This document shows positions 15,457 to 22,668 of a stretch of 36,118 bases of DNA, piece after piece. Below the pieces are notes generated by a model, which was given only the letters and a program-made list of their open reading frames with translations, was not told the origin of the DNA and searched no databases. The DNA is taken from contig CAKRNE010000022.1 of the NCBI GenBank assembly GCA_934365945.1, positions 1 through 36,118 of the forward strand. Direction: 5' to 3'. This DNA is from an uncultured Agathobacter sp. (GTDB lineage: Bacteria; Bacillota; Clostridia; Lachnospirales; Lachnospiraceae). The translations under genes were made by a program, and so were the position numbers. Position 1 is the first letter of the stretch. Each line of letters starts with the position of its first letter.

Positions 15457-15666
15457 GATTTTGAATCCTCTCTTTCATACGGATTGTAGTCTCTCAGATT
15501 CATTAAAATCTGTCCGAAAAAGTGTCTTAATTTATGAGACCATTATATACCTTCGTTTCATCGTTTACTTTTTATTGGCTAAAATATTGAATTTTCAAGG
15601 TTCAGCACACTTTTCAGTATGTGAAGTTTGAGATAGTAATATTTAGATGTTTTTAGTTCTTGTTTT

Positions 15667-16383
15667 TTATTGAGCAGAACTTCTTATAGAAAGTTCAGTA
15701 TTATACTGCCCAATATCGTTGAGTAATACATTATGTATTTCATATAAATTCTTAATTTTACATATATTTTTCTCACATATACTATTTCTATCCACAAGTA
15801 CACATTTCATTCCAATTTTTTCACATGGCAAAATATCTGTTTTTATATTATCACCAACATATATAACTGAATCAATTTTCTCGCCTGACTGTTTGACCGC
15901 CTCATAAAAAATATCAACGGAAGGTTTTGCAAATCCTGTTTCTTCTGAAATAAGAATTATTTCAAAATATTTTTCAATGTTCGTACAACTCAACTTTGCT
16001 CTTTGCTGTATAGATTTCCCATTACTTATGATACCTAGTCGATATCCTTCCAATGAATGTAGCATATCAACCACATCATCAAATAAAATCCAACTATTTT
16101 CTAATTGTTTTTGATACTCTTCAAACAATTCCATTGCAATCTTTTCATTTTCCACATACCCACAATAACTTAACATTTTAATAAATCGATTTTTTCCTTG
16201 CTCTTCGAAAGTTATCTGTTTTGATAAATAATAATCAAAATACTTTCTAGAAATCTTACTCCAATAATCTGTTTGATTATTATTTAATACCAGTCCATAT
16301 TTTTCTTTAAATATGAACTCTATCGCTTTTCTCTCTGAAGAATTGTAATCAATCAACGTATTATCTAAATCGAAATAAATCAT
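15667..16383 (-). CDS. HAD-superfamily hydrolase (YjjG-like)
   Basis: 238 residues. Motif I FDLDNT with Asp4 and Asp6; motif II ISNG; motif III Lys in AKPS; motif IV YVGDNIKTD. An alpha-helical cap lies between about residues 15 and 90. This is the pattern of C1-cap HAD phosphatases such as YjjG-type nucleotidases; the substrate cannot be read from sequence. Start at 16383 follows AAGGAG at 8 nt. It lies downstream of the ABC-2 exporter genes on the same strand, with a short relic between them, so co-transcription is possible. Confidence 0.85.
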   Translation of the reverse strand: MIYFDLDNTLIDYNSSERKAIEFIFKEKYGLVLNNNQTDYWSKISRKYFDYYLSKQITFEEQGKNRFIKMLSYCGYVENEKIAMELFEEYQKQLENSWILFDDVVDMLHSLEGYRLGIISNGKSIQQRAKLSCTNIEKYFEIILISEETGFAKPSVDIFYEAVKQSGEKIDSVIYVGDNIKTDILPCEKIGMKCVLVDRNSICEKNICKIKNLYEIHNVLLNDIGQYNTELSIRSSAQ

Positions 16384-16395
16384 AATAAATGCTCC

Positions 16396-16485
16396 TTATA
16401 TATCTAACAGACCAAAATTATCTTTTCCAAACAAAAACACATCCGTCGTTCCGCCAAATTCTTCATTCGTATTTATTTTATGGTA
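16396..16485 (-). pseudogene. C-terminal scrap of an unknown gene
   Basis: A 29-codon open frame, INTNEEFGGTTDVFLFGKDN then FGLLDI and stop, has protein-like composition but no start. The sequence around the HAD gene's ribosome binding site (ATAAGGAGCATTTATTAT) is repeated at both ends of this interval (16384-16400 and 16490-16506), suggesting that a gene was lost here by recombination between repeats. Confidence 0.4.
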
Positions 16486-16501
16486 TTATAATAAATGCTC
16501 C

Positions 16502-17302
16502 TTATGATCCTGCACTTTCATATTTGCTTACTCCAACATTCCATATTTTTATTGCCACTACCAAAAACAATGTAGATATGATAAATACTTTCATCAAATT
16601 CCACAAATTGTCACCCTTAATCAAGTATGATGCTGGATAATAACTTGTCAAAGCAAATGGAACCAGATATGTTAATACTAGTTTTATTGCAAAGTTGTAT
16701 ATTGTAACAGGATATTTCGCAAAGTCATTTAACATATAAAAGATATATGTAATATTTCCACTTTTCTTTACCCAAAATGCCAACGATGCCGTTATAATCT
16801 TAATGGATGTATAAATAAGTGCTGTAAATGGAAGCAGCAAAATAAATACAATAATCTGTGTTATACTCGGCACAAGTTTCAACGCAACCATCGAGCGAAT
16901 TACGAGTCCTATTCCAACAATCAACTCGCCAATTGCATCTACCTGAATTGTCTCTGATACAATATAAAACAATGAATTGATTGGTCTTGTTATATATTTA
17001 TCAAATTCTCCTTTACGTACAATATTGTGACCAAAATTCCACAAATTATCTGAAAGAAGATGATCGATTCCCTTTGGTAATAGGGAAAATCCATAGATAA
17101 ATACTATTTCATCAAAGCTCCATCCATTTAACTTAGGAATTCTTGAAAAAATAATATAGATAAAATATAAATTAAACGCCTGCGATAACAAAAATCCAAA
17201 TATTCCCACAAAAAAATCCGCTTTATATTCCATATATTTTTTAAATTCCTGTTTCACAAGAATACGATATATCTTTAAATATCGTTTTATTTTTCGGTAC
17301 AT
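16502..17302 (-). CDS. ABC-2 exporter permease subunit
   Basis: 266 residues with six membrane helices and a basic amphipathic N-terminus (MYRKIKRYLKIYRI). The pattern and gene order (ATPase, permease, permease) match the uncharacterised COG4586/COG4587/COG3694 transporters, this being the COG3694-type subunit. It starts 3 nt after the stop of the preceding permease. Substrate unknown; in this context a small peptide or self-protection against one is plausible, but that is inference. Confidence 0.8.
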   Translation of the reverse strand: MYRKIKRYLKIYRILVKQEFKKYMEYKADFFVGIFGFLLSQAFNLYFIYIIFSRIPKLNGWSFDEIVFIYGFSLLPKGIDHLLSDNLWNFGHNIVRKGEFDKYITRPINSLFYIVSETIQVDAIGELIVGIGLVIRSMVALKLVPSITQIIVFILLLPFTALIYTSIKIITASLAFWVKKSGNITYIFYMLNDFAKYPVTIYNFAIKLVLTYLVPFALTSYYPASYLIKGDNLWNLMKVFIISTLFLVVAIKIWNVGVSKYESAGS

Positions 17303-17305
17303 TTA

Positions 17306-18121
17306 TCAACCTCCCTGAATGCAAAGTTTTCTTGAAGAAATTTTCCACAGTATTTTTGAAATGATAAAAAACACAAGACACCAGATCACCTGCTTTAATA
17401 TCAGCAAAACCATCATTCTTTCACTGTATTTCCCCATATAAATCATTACTGGAACGAAATTTATATATGAGAATGGCAAAAATAAAAATATCTCTTTTAA
17501 AATACTTGGCAAAAAGCTTAGTGGAATTACACATCCAGACATAAAATTGATAATACAGTCTTTTAACATTTTCGAACCCCATAGGTTTTTGAAAAAAAAT
17601 GCCGTAAATCCATATGAAATATTGAAAAATGCGTTAATTAAATATGCAAATACTATGCTAATCATATACAAAATGAAATGCACCGGACTTAAATTAACGA
17701 ATCCTGTTACAAAATACTTGTATATTTCCAATCCCATTGTTACAGGAATAAAAACAAATAATATCTTTAATACCTTTTCCCCAACTTCTTGACTAATAAA
17801 CGTTAAGTTATAGGAAATGGGTTTCAATAACCGAAACGCGATAGTTCCGTCCTTTATTTCCTCGCCAATACTTGTCATTGCATTGCATCCAATAATACTA
17901 TTTGTTACAAAAGATATAAAAACATAGGTAGTCATTTCTACCATATTAAATCCCATAAATGATGATGTATCCGTAGCATCAAAAACAGCTTTCCACAGAT
18001 AAAATGACACAAAACACCCAATAATATTTCCTAGAATAATAAAGATTAAATTAAGTTTGTATGTACTTGCCTGATGTAAGCCTGCTTTCATAAAAGGAAC
18101 ATATTTTTTTATTTTTTTCAT
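17306..18121 (-). CDS. ABC-2 exporter permease subunit (COG4587-like)
   Basis: 271 residues, six membrane helices, with the family-type N-terminus KKIKKYVPFMKAGLHQASTY and the GEEIKDGTIAFRLLKPISYN region in the first cytoplasmic loop. The start codon shares one base with the ATPase stop (TAATG), so the genes are coupled. It forms the membrane channel with the 16502 product. No substrate information. Confidence 0.8.
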   Translation of the reverse strand: MKKIKKYVPFMKAGLHQASTYKLNLIFIILGNIIGCFVSFYLWKAVFDATDTSSFMGFNMVEMTTYVFISFVTNSIIGCNAMTSIGEEIKDGTIAFRLLKPISYNLTFISQEVGEKVLKILFVFIPVTMGLEIYKYFVTGFVNLSPVHFILYMISIVFAYLINAFFNISYGFTAFFFKNLWGSKMLKDCIINFMSGCVIPLSFLPSILKEIFLFLPFSYINFVPVMIYMGKYSERMMVLLILKQVIWCLVFFIISKILWKISSRKLCIQGG

Positions 18122-18915
18122 TACTGATTACCTCTACAATATATGTTTTTAACTATTTCTTCGAGTGTTCCATCACCATATATTTCTTTTAAATCTAAAG
18201 TATCTCCTTCAAAAATCATCTTTCCATGATCTATCATAACAATTTTATCCGCAAGCAGTTCTATATCAGACATATCATGTGTTGTAAGTACAACCGTTGT
18301 TCCTAAATTCTGATTTATTTTTTTTACAGCATTTCTAACATTATCTTTCATCACAACATCCAATCCAATTGTAGGCTCATCAAGAAATAGCACCTTTGGA
18401 TTGTGAATCATTGCTGCCGCAATATCTGCTCTCATTCTTTGACCCAAGGACAATGTTCGTACCGGTTTATAAAAAATTTCTTCTAATTGGAAAATCTCAT
18501 TAAACATTTCGATATTCCTCTTATACACACTCTCTTCTATTTCATAAATTTCTTTTAACACTTCAAATGTTTCGCATAAGGGCAAATCCCACCACAGCTG
18601 GGTTCTCTGACCAAATACCACGCCAATCTCTTTTACATACTGGCGTCTATTTTTATATGGAATATAGCCATTTATTATACATCTCCCCGCGCTTGGAGTA
18701 AGAATCCCTGTCATCATTTTGATTGCTGTAGATTTACCAGCTCCATTCGGTCCGATAAAACCAAGTATTTGTCCTTCTTCCACTGAAAAGTTGATACCAT
18801 CTACCGCTTTTACTTCTTTTATATTAGGAGAGAAAAGAGATTTTAAACTCCCTCTCAAACCTTTTTCCTTTTCCTCTTTTTTAAATGTCTTTGATAAATT
18901 CTCTACTACTATCAT
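18121..18915 (-). CDS. ABC-2 exporter ATP-binding protein (COG4586-like)
   Basis: 264 residues from ATG 18915 (MIVVENLSK), which has AAAAGG about 9 nt upstream; the ATG at 18924 directly abuts that site. Walker A GPNGAGKST, Q-loop in VVFGQRTQLWWDL, signature LSLGQRMRA, Walker B VLFLDEPTIGLD, and switch His in LTTHDM are all intact. The QRTQLWWDLP text is typical of the COG4586 group. It overlaps the end of the 18881 ORF, and with two permeases forms an operon behind the promoter at 19326-19353 with operator copy 3. Confidence 0.9.
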   Translation of the reverse strand: MIVVENLSKTFKKEEKEKGLRGSLKSLFSPNIKEVKAVDGINFSVEEGQILGFIGPNGAGKSTAIKMMTGILTPSAGRCIINGYIPYKNRRQYVKEIGVVFGQRTQLWWDLPLCETFEVLKEIYEIEESVYKRNIEMFNEIFQLEEIFYKPVRTLSLGQRMRADIAAAMIHNPKVLFLDEPTIGLDVVMKDNVRNAVKKINQNLGTTVVLTTHDMSDIELLADKIVMIDHGKMIFEGDTLDLKEIYGDGTLEEIVKNIYCRGNQ

Positions 18916-19150
18916 TTGGTTCATCCTTTTCTATTAAGTCTATATTAGATACTGCAATTGTTAATTTATTCGGACTTCCCCATGTTTTACACGCAATTCC
19001 CATCTGATATATTCGGCTTTCCAAATCTACTTCTCTTATTCGTATTTCCTTACTAACATCATTGAAATCTGTATAAATCAACTGTAACTTCCTGTTTCTA
19101 TACCTTACTTCAATTTGAAATTCAGTATCAAAAACCGACTCTTCATACAT
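18881..19150 (-). CDS. Hypothetical protein upstream of the ABC-2 ATPase
   Basis: 89 residues, soluble and highly charged (EIRIREVDLESRIYQ, NIDLIEKDEPNDSSREF), mostly predicted strand in its first half. AAAGGAAAT stands just before the ATG at 19150. It overlaps the ATPase gene by 35 nt, a sign of translational coupling. No family recognised. The 36-codon ORF at 19173-19283 just upstream, in another frame, could be a separate small gene or the N-terminal part of the same, now broken, protein. Confidence 0.45.
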   Translation of the reverse strand: MYEESVFDTEFQIEVRYRNRKLQLIYTDFNDVSKEIRIREVDLESRIYQMGIACKTWGSPNKLTIAVSNIDLIEKDEPNDSSREFIKDI

Positions 19151-19172
19151 ATTTCCTTTTATTCCCGTGTAT

Positions 19173-19283
19173 TCAAAGCAAACACATGCATTTCAAGTAA
19201 TCATATGGGTCTTCATTATAATTAATTTTTATAAAATCAATAAATGCTAAACTTGTCTCTCTCCATTCACCTTCAATTATCAA
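19173..19283 (-). CDS. Short TTG-start ORF, first in the ABC-2 operon
   Basis: 36 codons beginning TTG, with AGGAG 7 nt upstream and a good promoter 40 nt further up. Product MIIEGEWRETSLAFIDFIKI followed by NYNEDPYDYLKCMCLL: acidic with two Cys near the end. It could be a leader peptide, a small peptide substrate of the adjacent exporter, or the 5' piece of the 18881 protein after a frameshift. Moderate support only, from the ribosome binding site. Confidence 0.35.
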   Translation of the reverse strand: MIIEGEWRETSLAFIDFIKINYNEDPYDYLKCMCLL

Positions 19284-19325
19284 TTATTTTCTCCTATCTA
19301 ATAAAATTTCTAATGTTTAAATTTT

Positions 19326-19353
19326 ATCTTATACTAAAATGATTAAATAGCAA
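19326..19353 (-). promoter_or_regulatory. Promoter of the ABC-2 exporter operon
   Basis: Minus strand: -35 TTGCTA (19348-19353), 16-bp spacer, -10 TAAGAT (19326-19331). Weaker than the other promoters, as expected if it needs an activator at the adjacent repeats. Confidence 0.5.
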
Positions 19354-19360
19354 TGATAGA

Positions 19361-19394
19361 TACATGAATGACACGAATTCGTACACGTTTGACA
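19361..19394 (-). promoter_or_regulatory. Paired direct-repeat operator, copy 3
   Basis: TACATGAATGACA (19361-19373) and TACACGTTTGACA (19382-19394), 21-bp offset, again 7 bp from the -35 box and with ACGAATTCGT between. It starts right after the agrB stop codon. Confidence 0.55.
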
Positions 19395-19395
19395 C

Positions 19396-19964
19396 TTAAT
19401 CAATAATTTTTGCAAGAATCAACGAAATCGATACCGAAATATTAGCAGCCATAACACAAAGCACTATTTCATTTTTCAGTACTTCAAAAATTGCTGCTAT
19501 AACAATTACAATTAAAATGATAGTCTGAAATCCCCATGTATTTAATTGTTGCTTATGCTTTTCTTCTCCTGTTAATGGTTTATTTTCTTCCTCAACCGGA
19601 GCCAATCTCAGTACAGTTAACACTTCCACCATATATAGCACTATCAAACACCATATATTTTTTTTGCCAATGCAGACATCACAAATACAATAAAGGTAAT
19701 CTGCGTATACAAGATACATTTAAGATGACTACGTGCATGATATCCTCCAGCTGTCAACCTCAACGGAGTATACACTGCTATGTACGGAATAAATGCTATA
19801 GGATATCCTATAACGTAATATGATAATATAACCATAAAAGCAACATTTATTAATGTTGACAAAATCAATTCCATACCATAGCAGTATGATTCCTTATCAT
19901 CAGTCTTGATTATTGCATTTTTAATCCAAAACTCAACAATTAGTGTACTTGCTTTCTTAATCAT
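19396..19964 (-). CDS. agrB: AgrB-like peptide-processing protease, frameshifted
   Basis: AgrB proteases sit in the membrane, cut the AgrD precursor and close the thiolactone ring. Residues 1-106 are read from ATG 19964 and carry the catalytic motif GGYHARSHLKC (His and Cys seven apart). The frame then ends in TGA after ALAKKIYGV. The remaining ~89 codons are in the -1 frame, with further helices and the stop at 19396. The two frames meet at an A8 tract (19665-19658, coding strand); one extra A would give one ~190-residue protein, the normal AgrB length. The start overlaps the agrD stop by 8 nt. Sequencing error, phase variation, ribosomal slippage or true loss are all possible. Confidence 0.85.
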
Positions 19965-20100
19965 TTCTTTTTTTCAATGAGTCTGGGATATCTGGCTGAT
20001 GTGAAAAAAAGAAACATGTTGCATTCACAGAGACAACAGCAAGTACCATTGTAAATGTTGCAACGATTTTTGAGAATTTTACTATACCTTTTTTAACCAT
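19957..20100 (-). CDS. agrD: AgrD-like cyclic-lactone autoinducer peptide precursor
   Basis: 47 residues from ATG 20100, supported by AAAGGAG upstream; the longer frame to 20157 lacks such a site. An amphipathic N-terminus (MVKKGIVKFSKIVATFTMVL) is followed by a core NATCFFFS and a tail HQPDIPDSLKKRND. This is the three-part layout of AgrD precursors; S. aureus AgrD has Cys plus four residues, then an acidic Pro-containing tail. By analogy the ring would be Cys-Phe-Phe-Phe-Ser with a short N-terminal extension; exact ends are inference. It precedes agrB on the transcript, the reverse of the S. aureus order. Confidence 0.88.
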   Translation of the reverse strand: MVKKGIVKFSKIVATFTMVLAVVSVNATCFFFSHQPDIPDSLKKRND

Positions 20101-20204
20101 AATTCTTTGCTCCTTTGTTTTTATTCTCTTTACACTCTCAATTCTACTCAACATCACTGTATATACAATAGCTCATGCACTAACGACATAAATATACACA
20201 CCTT

Positions 20205-20234
20205 TTGCATATATAGCAGTATTACTATTATAAA
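20205..20234 (+). promoter_or_regulatory. Candidate promoter of the Xre regulator gene
   Basis: Plus strand: TTGCAT (20205-20210), 18-bp spacer, TATAAA (20229-20234). Its -10 overlaps the -10 of the agrDB promoter on the other strand. Confidence 0.4.
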
Positions 20235-20248
20235 ATGATAGTAATACT
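20218..20248. promoter_or_regulatory. Palindromic operator between agrDB and the Xre gene
   Basis: AGTATTACTAT (20218-20228) and ATAGTAATACT (20238-20248): perfect 11-bp arms with a 9-bp spacer that holds the -10 region of both divergent promoters. Best placed for repression by the adjacent Xre protein. Confidence 0.6.
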
Positions 20249-20256
20249 ATATTCAA
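20227..20256 (-). promoter_or_regulatory. Promoter of agrDB
   Basis: Minus strand: -35 TTGAAT (20251-20256), 18-bp spacer, perfect -10 TATAAT (20227-20232). The start codon of agrD is at 20100, leaving a ~120-nt leader. Confidence 0.6.
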
Positions 20257-20312
20257 AATATTAATTTTTTTACCTACAATATCTATAGTTTAAATATGAA
20301 GGCAGGTAAATC

Positions 20313-20650
20313 ATGCAGGATACAGAATTAATAAAGCATATAGGAAAAATCATACGTTTCTACCGTTTGAAAAATAATCTAACACAAGAACAATTAAGTG
20401 AATATGCAGACTGCTCCTGCGGATTTATTGGTCAAATTGAACGTGGTGAAAGCAAAATTTCACTTTCTGTTTATCAAAAATAATCAATACTCTCAAAATA
20501 GACGCAAATGAATTGTTTTGGGGCACCAATACACATACTTCTGAAAGTCAGCAATTGGATAATCAGATAGCTCTTTATGCCAAACAATTATCAATTGACA
20601 AAAAACATATTGTTCTCAATCTGATGGATGATTTGAAAAACCTAAATTAA
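20313..20650 (+). pseudogene. Xre-type helix-turn-helix regulator, frameshifted
   Basis: From ATG 20313 (AGGCAGG upstream) the product reads as a classic Cro/CI-type helix-turn-helix: HIGKIIRFYRLKNNLTQEQL, then CGFIGQIERGESKISLSVYQ. A stop occurs at 20481, just after a run of five A. With one extra A the frame continues as IINTLKIDANELFWGTNTHT and on to DDLKNLN, stop at 20648-20650, for 112 residues. The truncated 56-residue form still has the whole helix-turn-helix. It is the likely ligand of the palindrome at 20218-20248. Sequencing error remains an alternative to real inactivation. Confidence 0.75.
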
Positions 20651-20652
20651 TC

Positions 20653-20681
20653 TTGTAAATTCAAAATTTATAATTTATAAT
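20653..20681 (+). promoter_or_regulatory. Candidate promoter of the regulator-kinase pair at 20720
   Basis: Plus strand: TTGTAA (20653-20658), 17-bp spacer, TATAAT (20676-20681), in the gap between the Xre and regulator genes. Confidence 0.5.
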
Positions 20682-20719
20682 CTTCATAGCTTAATTGTTT
20701 TGATAAGAGGATTATTTTT

Positions 20720-21412
20720 ATGAATATTGCTATTTGTGATGATGAACAACAAGATATTGATATACTTTACAATTACTGCAAATCATGCAAATTACCATAC
20801 AATATTTCTACTTTCCTGTCTGCCTCTGCCCTGCTTGAGGCTTTTAAATCCCAATTTTATGATTTAATTTTTCTTGATATAGAAATGGATAAGCCAAATG
20901 GTTTTGAAATTGGCTCTATTTTAGCAGGATATTCTCCTCGTCCCGTAATAGTTTTTACGACAAACGCACTGCAGTATGCAGTCCGAGGATATGGAATTGC
21001 TTTTCGATTTCTATGCAAACCGATAACGATTACAATGTTTCAAAGTGTTGTCAGGGAGGCTCTTGACGAGATTCTTCCGCAAAAGGTAGCGGTAACGTGT
21101 GGTTCAACTCAGAAAATGATTTCTATAAACGATGTCATATATTTTGAGAGCCTGAACCGGCACATTATTTTTCATTTTGCAAATACATCCACATTGGAGA
21201 TAAAGGATTCAATGGAAAATATGATTTCAGTTTTTTCATATCCTTCATTTGTACAGATTCACAGAAGCTATTGCATCAATTTGAATTATGTGGACAGCTT
21301 TACACCACTTGCTGTCACTATGACTGACGGCTGCAAAATTCCACTTTCGCGGAAAAAAAAGACCATTTTCCAAGAGCGTTTTAACAATTTGATACGAGGT
21401 ACCATCAAATGA
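20720..21412 (+). CDS. agrA: LytTR-family response regulator of the agr locus
   Basis: 230 residues. Receiver: Asp7-Asp8 in AICDDE, phospho-acceptor Asp53 in IFLDIEMD, Lys100 in LCKP. LytTR DNA-binding domain from about 120, ending PLSRKKKTIFQERFNNLI. AGAGG lies 9 nt before the ATG. The stop overlaps the kinase start (ATGA), so the pair is co-translated. As the regulator next to agrDB it is the most likely effector of the peptide signal; the symbol is by analogy. Target sites could be the paired repeats at 3489, 10072 and 19361, which are of the kind LytTR proteins use. Confidence 0.9.
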   Translation: MNIAICDDEQQDIDILYNYCKSCKLPYNISTFLSASALLEAFKSQFYDLIFLDIEMDKPNGFEIGSILAGYSPRPVIVFTTNALQYAVRGYGIAFRFLCKPITITMFQSVVREALDEILPQKVAVTCGSTQKMISINDVIYFESLNRHIIFHFANTSTLEIKDSMENMISVFSYPSFVQIHRSYCINLNYVDSFTPLAVTMTDGCKIPLSRKKKTIFQERFNNLIRGTIK

Positions 21413-22662
21413 ATTTTCCAATTGAAGTATATACCATTATTATAGAATGTCTGCTTGTTTTCTACTTCTTTCATAAAGAGGTTAGACCTGTATACCCTTC
21501 CCGCGTATATATTATCCTATTTTGCATATCACTCTTTGCGGTCATAATGCTATCAACCCTATATACACCTATGTTTATACGGCTTGTCATTATCAGCTTA
21601 TTTTTGTTTTTATGCTATGGTTTCTGCTTCAAATGCAAAATATTCCAAATCACCTATACTATTATATTGTTTTTTGTCACGTCGATGTTTTCCGATGTTA
21701 TTGGTGCGTTTGTACTTTCCAGACTTGGAATTTCAATGAATGAACTTTTAGGAATAAGTGAAGGACGGCTAATCTACAATACCACAAGCAAGATTATTCA
21801 TCTATTTTTGCTGGTCATAATTATTTTATTTACCAATACCCGATTTGATTCAAAGGCTCTACTGCATGCCATCCCACTCATGCTCTGCAATCTGTCAAGC
21901 ATATTTATTCTGTTTGCCCAGTACACTACCTTTATTGACAATGGTAAATACTCCACCTTTGTGATGACCACCATATGTATGCTTTTTATCAATATAGTGG
22001 TTTGTGGATATACGGAAATAGTAAAGAAATCTTATGAATTACAGAAAAATCAGCTCTGTATGCAGGAGCAGCTTGCCAAACAGGAGCTTTACTATCAGGA
22101 TATCATTGCTCGTCAGGACGAATCCCGCGCACTTTGGCATGATATAAAAAAATACATGCTGGCAATGGAAAATCTGGTTTCTACGAAAACACGACCTGAA
22201 GCCGAAAGCCAGCTCTCTGCCTTAAAGAAAAAGTTTTCAAGCCTTGACCAAATGATTGATACCGGTAATTCCATTGTTGACGGTATCCTAAACTATGGCT
22301 CTAATAAAGCAGACAGTCTGGGAATCCCCATAAACTTTAATCTATGGCTGGATACTGACCTCAACATTTCGCCTGTTGACCTGTACATAATTATCGGAAA
22401 CACTATGGATAACGCAATAGAAGCCTGCGATGCTTTTCCAGCCGGTCAAAAACCATCCATCTCATGTACGCTGCGCCAGAAAAATCATGTGCTGCTTTAT
22501 GAAATATCCAATCCTATTCCACAGATTTCAGTAAAAAAAGCCGGAGATATCCACGGATATGGGCTTGAAAATGTCAAAGAATGTGTAAATAGAAATAGTG
22601 GTTTTATCTCTGTTAATACCGAAAATGATATATTTTGTGTCTCTATAACACTAAACGTTTAA
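21409..22662 (+). CDS. agrC: GHKL sensor histidine kinase of the agr locus (AgrC-like)
   Basis: 417 residues. About six membrane helices in the first 200 residues, a linker helix (SYELQKNQLCMQEQLAKQEL), then the kinase core: His244 in ALWHDIKKYM, N box GNTMDNAIEA (330-339), G box HGYGLENV (382-389). This is the AgrC plan, in which the membrane part binds the cyclic peptide outside. Next to agrDB, so that peptide is the likely ligand. The gene ends 6 bp from the convergent ATPase gene at 22669 with no visible terminator between, so antisense read-through is likely. Confidence 0.9.
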   Translation: MNFPIEVYTIIIECLLVFYFFHKEVRPVYPSRVYIILFCISLFAVIMLSTLYTPMFIRLVIISLFLFLCYGFCFKCKIFQITYTIILFFVTSMFSDVIGAFVLSRLGISMNELLGISEGRLIYNTTSKIIHLFLLVIIILFTNTRFDSKALLHAIPLMLCNLSSIFILFAQYTTFIDNGKYSTFVMTTICMLFINIVVCGYTEIVKKSYELQKNQLCMQEQLAKQELYYQDIIARQDESRALWHDIKKYMLAMENLVSTKTRPEAESQLSALKKKFSSLDQMIDTGNSIVDGILNYGSNKADSLGIPINFNLWLDTDLNISPVDLYIIIGNTMDNAIEACDAFPAGQKPSISCTLRQKNHVLLYEISNPIPQISVKKAGDIHGYGLENVKECVNRNSGFISVNTENDIFCVSITLNV

Positions 22663-22668
22663 TATCTC

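Noticed and set aside
19396..19719. Separate 107-residue membrane protein starting MYLVYADYLYC
   Set aside because: Its first residues are an out-of-frame reading of the agrB 5' half; only the part after the A8 tract is real, as the C-terminus of AgrB.
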